From Geopsychrobacter sp. (GTDB taxonomy: Bacteria; Desulfobacterota; Desulfuromonadia; Desulfuromonadales; Geopsychrobacteraceae), in contig JAUXIR010000039.1 of assembly GCA_030620915.1 (NCBI GenBank), positions 1 to 9,087 on the forward strand: a stretch of 9,087 bases of DNA, in the 5' to 3' direction. Within the stretch, counting starts at the first letter, position 1. Each line of letters starts with the position of its first letter. The translations under genes and the position numbers were made by a program. The notes under the pieces were generated by a model. That model did no database searches. It was not told the origin of the DNA and saw only the letters and a program-made list of their open reading frames with translations. Positions 7,891-9,087 of the stretch are shown here, piece by piece.

Positions 7891-9087
7891 ATGGGGGCTT
7901 CTGTGGAAAAGAGTTTCCAACTTAAAGAATTGATCGCCGCGCTCCCCGGGCTACTGGTGACCGGAGGGTCCGCCGCTATTCGAGGACTGGCTTGTGATTC
8001 ACGCAAGCTTGTGCCGGGTGATCTTTTCTTCGCTTTACCGGGAGTCAACTGTGACGGAGAGGATTATATTCCCGCTGCGTTGTCCGCCGGAGCCTCAGCG
8101 CTTGTCTTGAATCGTATTCCGCAGAAGGACTACGGTATTCCTGTTGTGGTGGCCGAGAATGTACGATTGGCCATGGCCAGGATTGCCCAGCGTTTTTATG
8201 GTGACCCCAGCGCAGACCTGCTGGTCTTCGGGGTGACGGGGACCAACGGCAAGACCACGACGACCTATCTGCTTGAGTCAATCCTGCAGGCTGCCGGGTA
8301 TAAGCCCGCGATCCTCGGAACGGTCGATTACCGTTTTGGCGGCAAGAAGATCCCCGCAACCCATACGACTCCGGAATCGATTGAATTGTTACAGATGGTG
8401 TCTGAGTTTCGTACCGCGGGTGCCGATGCTCTGGTGCTTGAGGTCTCATCCCATGCCCTGGAACAATACCGCGTCGATGGCATCGAGTTTGATGTCGCAA
8501 TCTTCACCAATTTGACTCCTGAGCATCTCGATTATCATGGCGATATGGACTCCTACTTTGCCAGTAAGGCCAGGCTGTTTGATCTCGTCTCTTCGCGAGC
8601 GGCGGTCATCAACCTGGATGACAGCTATGGCGTCTGGCTCAAAGAGCAACATCCCGATGCGCTCGGGTTTTCACGGACCCAGAAGGCTGACATTGGAGTG
8701 TTGGAACTGGCTTCGAATGCTGCCGGACAGCAGGGCTTTCTCAGCATCGAAGGCGAGGCCATGGAGCTGAAATCCGCGCTGGTCGGAGACTTCAATGTGA
8801 GTAACATTCTGGCGGCCGTCGCTGCGGCGCAGTCCGCCGGAATTGCGCTTGAAAGCATAGCTCGAGGGATAACCGATGCGCCTCAGGTTCCGGGGCGCCT
8901 TGAGCGGGTTGAAAATGATCAAGACGTGTTGGCACTGGTCGATTATGCACATACCAGCGACGCGTTAAGTCAGGTGCTGACAGCCCTGGTGGGAATTCCT
9001 GCCAAGCGTCGGATCACCCTTGTCGGGTGCGGGGGGGATCGTGACCCGAAGAAGCGGCCTCTGATGGCGGCAACGGCGGTCAGGGCC
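7891..9087 (+). CDS. murE: UDP-N-acetylmuramoyl-tripeptide synthetase MurE, C-terminus cut by the window end
   Basis: MurE is a cytosolic ATP-dependent Mur ligase that adds the third amino acid, usually meso-diaminopimelate in Gram-negatives, to UDP-MurNAc-L-Ala-D-Glu. The visible 399 residues include the N-terminal domain with CDSRKLVPGDLFFA (35-48) and the P-loop GVTGTNGKTTTT (114-125, Lys121). HTTPES (158-163), EVSSHAL (184-190), TNLTPEHLDYHG (206-217), the predicted carbamylated Lys226 in ASKARLF, FNVSNILAA (301-309), PGRLE (334-338), DYAHT (351-355) and GCGGDRDPKKRPLM (379-392) follow. About 100 residues are missing, compared with E. coli's 495. The DNPR motif that reports diaminopimelate specificity should lie just beyond the window, so the substrate is not shown here. 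ATG 7891 follows the ftsI stop by 1 nt in the same TGATATG arrangement as ftsL-ftsI. GTG 7903, after a GGGGG run, is an alternative. Confidence 0.96.
   Translation, partial: MGASVEKSFQLKELIAALPGLLVTGGSAAIRGLACDSRKLVPGDLFFALPGVNCDGEDYIPAALSAGASALVLNRIPQKDYGIPVVVAENVRLAMARIAQRFYGDPSADLLVFGVTGTNGKTTTTYLLESILQAAGYKPAILGTVDYRFGGKKIPATHTTPESIELLQMVSEFRTAGADALVLEVSSHALEQYRVDGIEFDVAIFTNLTPEHLDYHGDMDSYFASKARLFDLVSSRAAVINLDDSYGVWLKEQHPDALGFSRTQKADIGVLELASNAAGQQGFLSIEGEAMELKSALVGDFNVSNILAAVAAAQSAGIALESIARGITDAPQVPGRLERVENDQDVLALVDYAHTSDALSQVLTALVGIPAKRRITLVGCGGDRDPKKRPLMAATAVRA

Noticed and set aside
8045..8500. 151-aa leftward open frame over murE
   Set aside because: It is antisense to the MurE P-loop and TTP motifs and rich in R/S/P/Q, as expected of a reverse-frame shadow in a GC-rich gene.

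Overview
This window reads as ordinary chromosomal backbone of a Gram-negative bacterium with roughly 55-58% GC. Its centre is the start of the division and cell wall (dcw) cluster: mraZ, rsmH, ftsL, ftsI and murE. FtsI carries a C-terminal PASTA domain. That, with the gene order and protein style, suggests Desulfuromonadales/Geobacter-type (Desulfobacterota) bacteria, but this placement is inferred from memory and was not searched.

Left part (1-2522): positions 1-218 hold no convincing gene. They contain a probable rightward terminator (about 42-75), a second hairpin (104-147), and perhaps the last eight codons of a gene entering from the left. Two leftward genes follow in transcription order: ligA (NAD-dependent DNA ligase, complete, 674 aa) and a small acylphosphatase gene starting 3 nt after the ligA stop. 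They look like a two-gene operon.

Middle part (2523-4117): a divergent intergenic region of about 200 bp has candidate promoters on both strands. It separates ligA from a rightward gene for a CNNM/CBS/CorC_HlyC membrane protein, probably a divalent cation (Mg2+/Co2+) exporter. That gene is closed by a strong intrinsic terminator at 4033-4061, so it is insulated from the dcw cluster.

Right part (4118-9087): the dcw operon begins with a near-consensus sigma70 promoter (TTGACA, 17 nt, TATATT). Three tandem 10-bp TGGTGTC-type repeats, almost certainly the MraZ operator, follow directly and run into the mraZ ribosome binding site. mraZ encodes the transcriptional autoregulator, rsmH the 16S rRNA C1402 N4-methyltransferase, ftsL the small divisome scaffold, ftsI the septal transpeptidase and murE the third amino acid ligase of peptidoglycan precursor synthesis. 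murE is cut by the window end after 399 codons. The junctions are tight, so the genes are probably co-transcribed and partly translationally coupled.

I saw no mobile element, CRISPR array, tRNA, rRNA or foreign cargo, and no evidence for a new biological system. The most informative non-coding feature is the helically phased operator array in front of mraZ.
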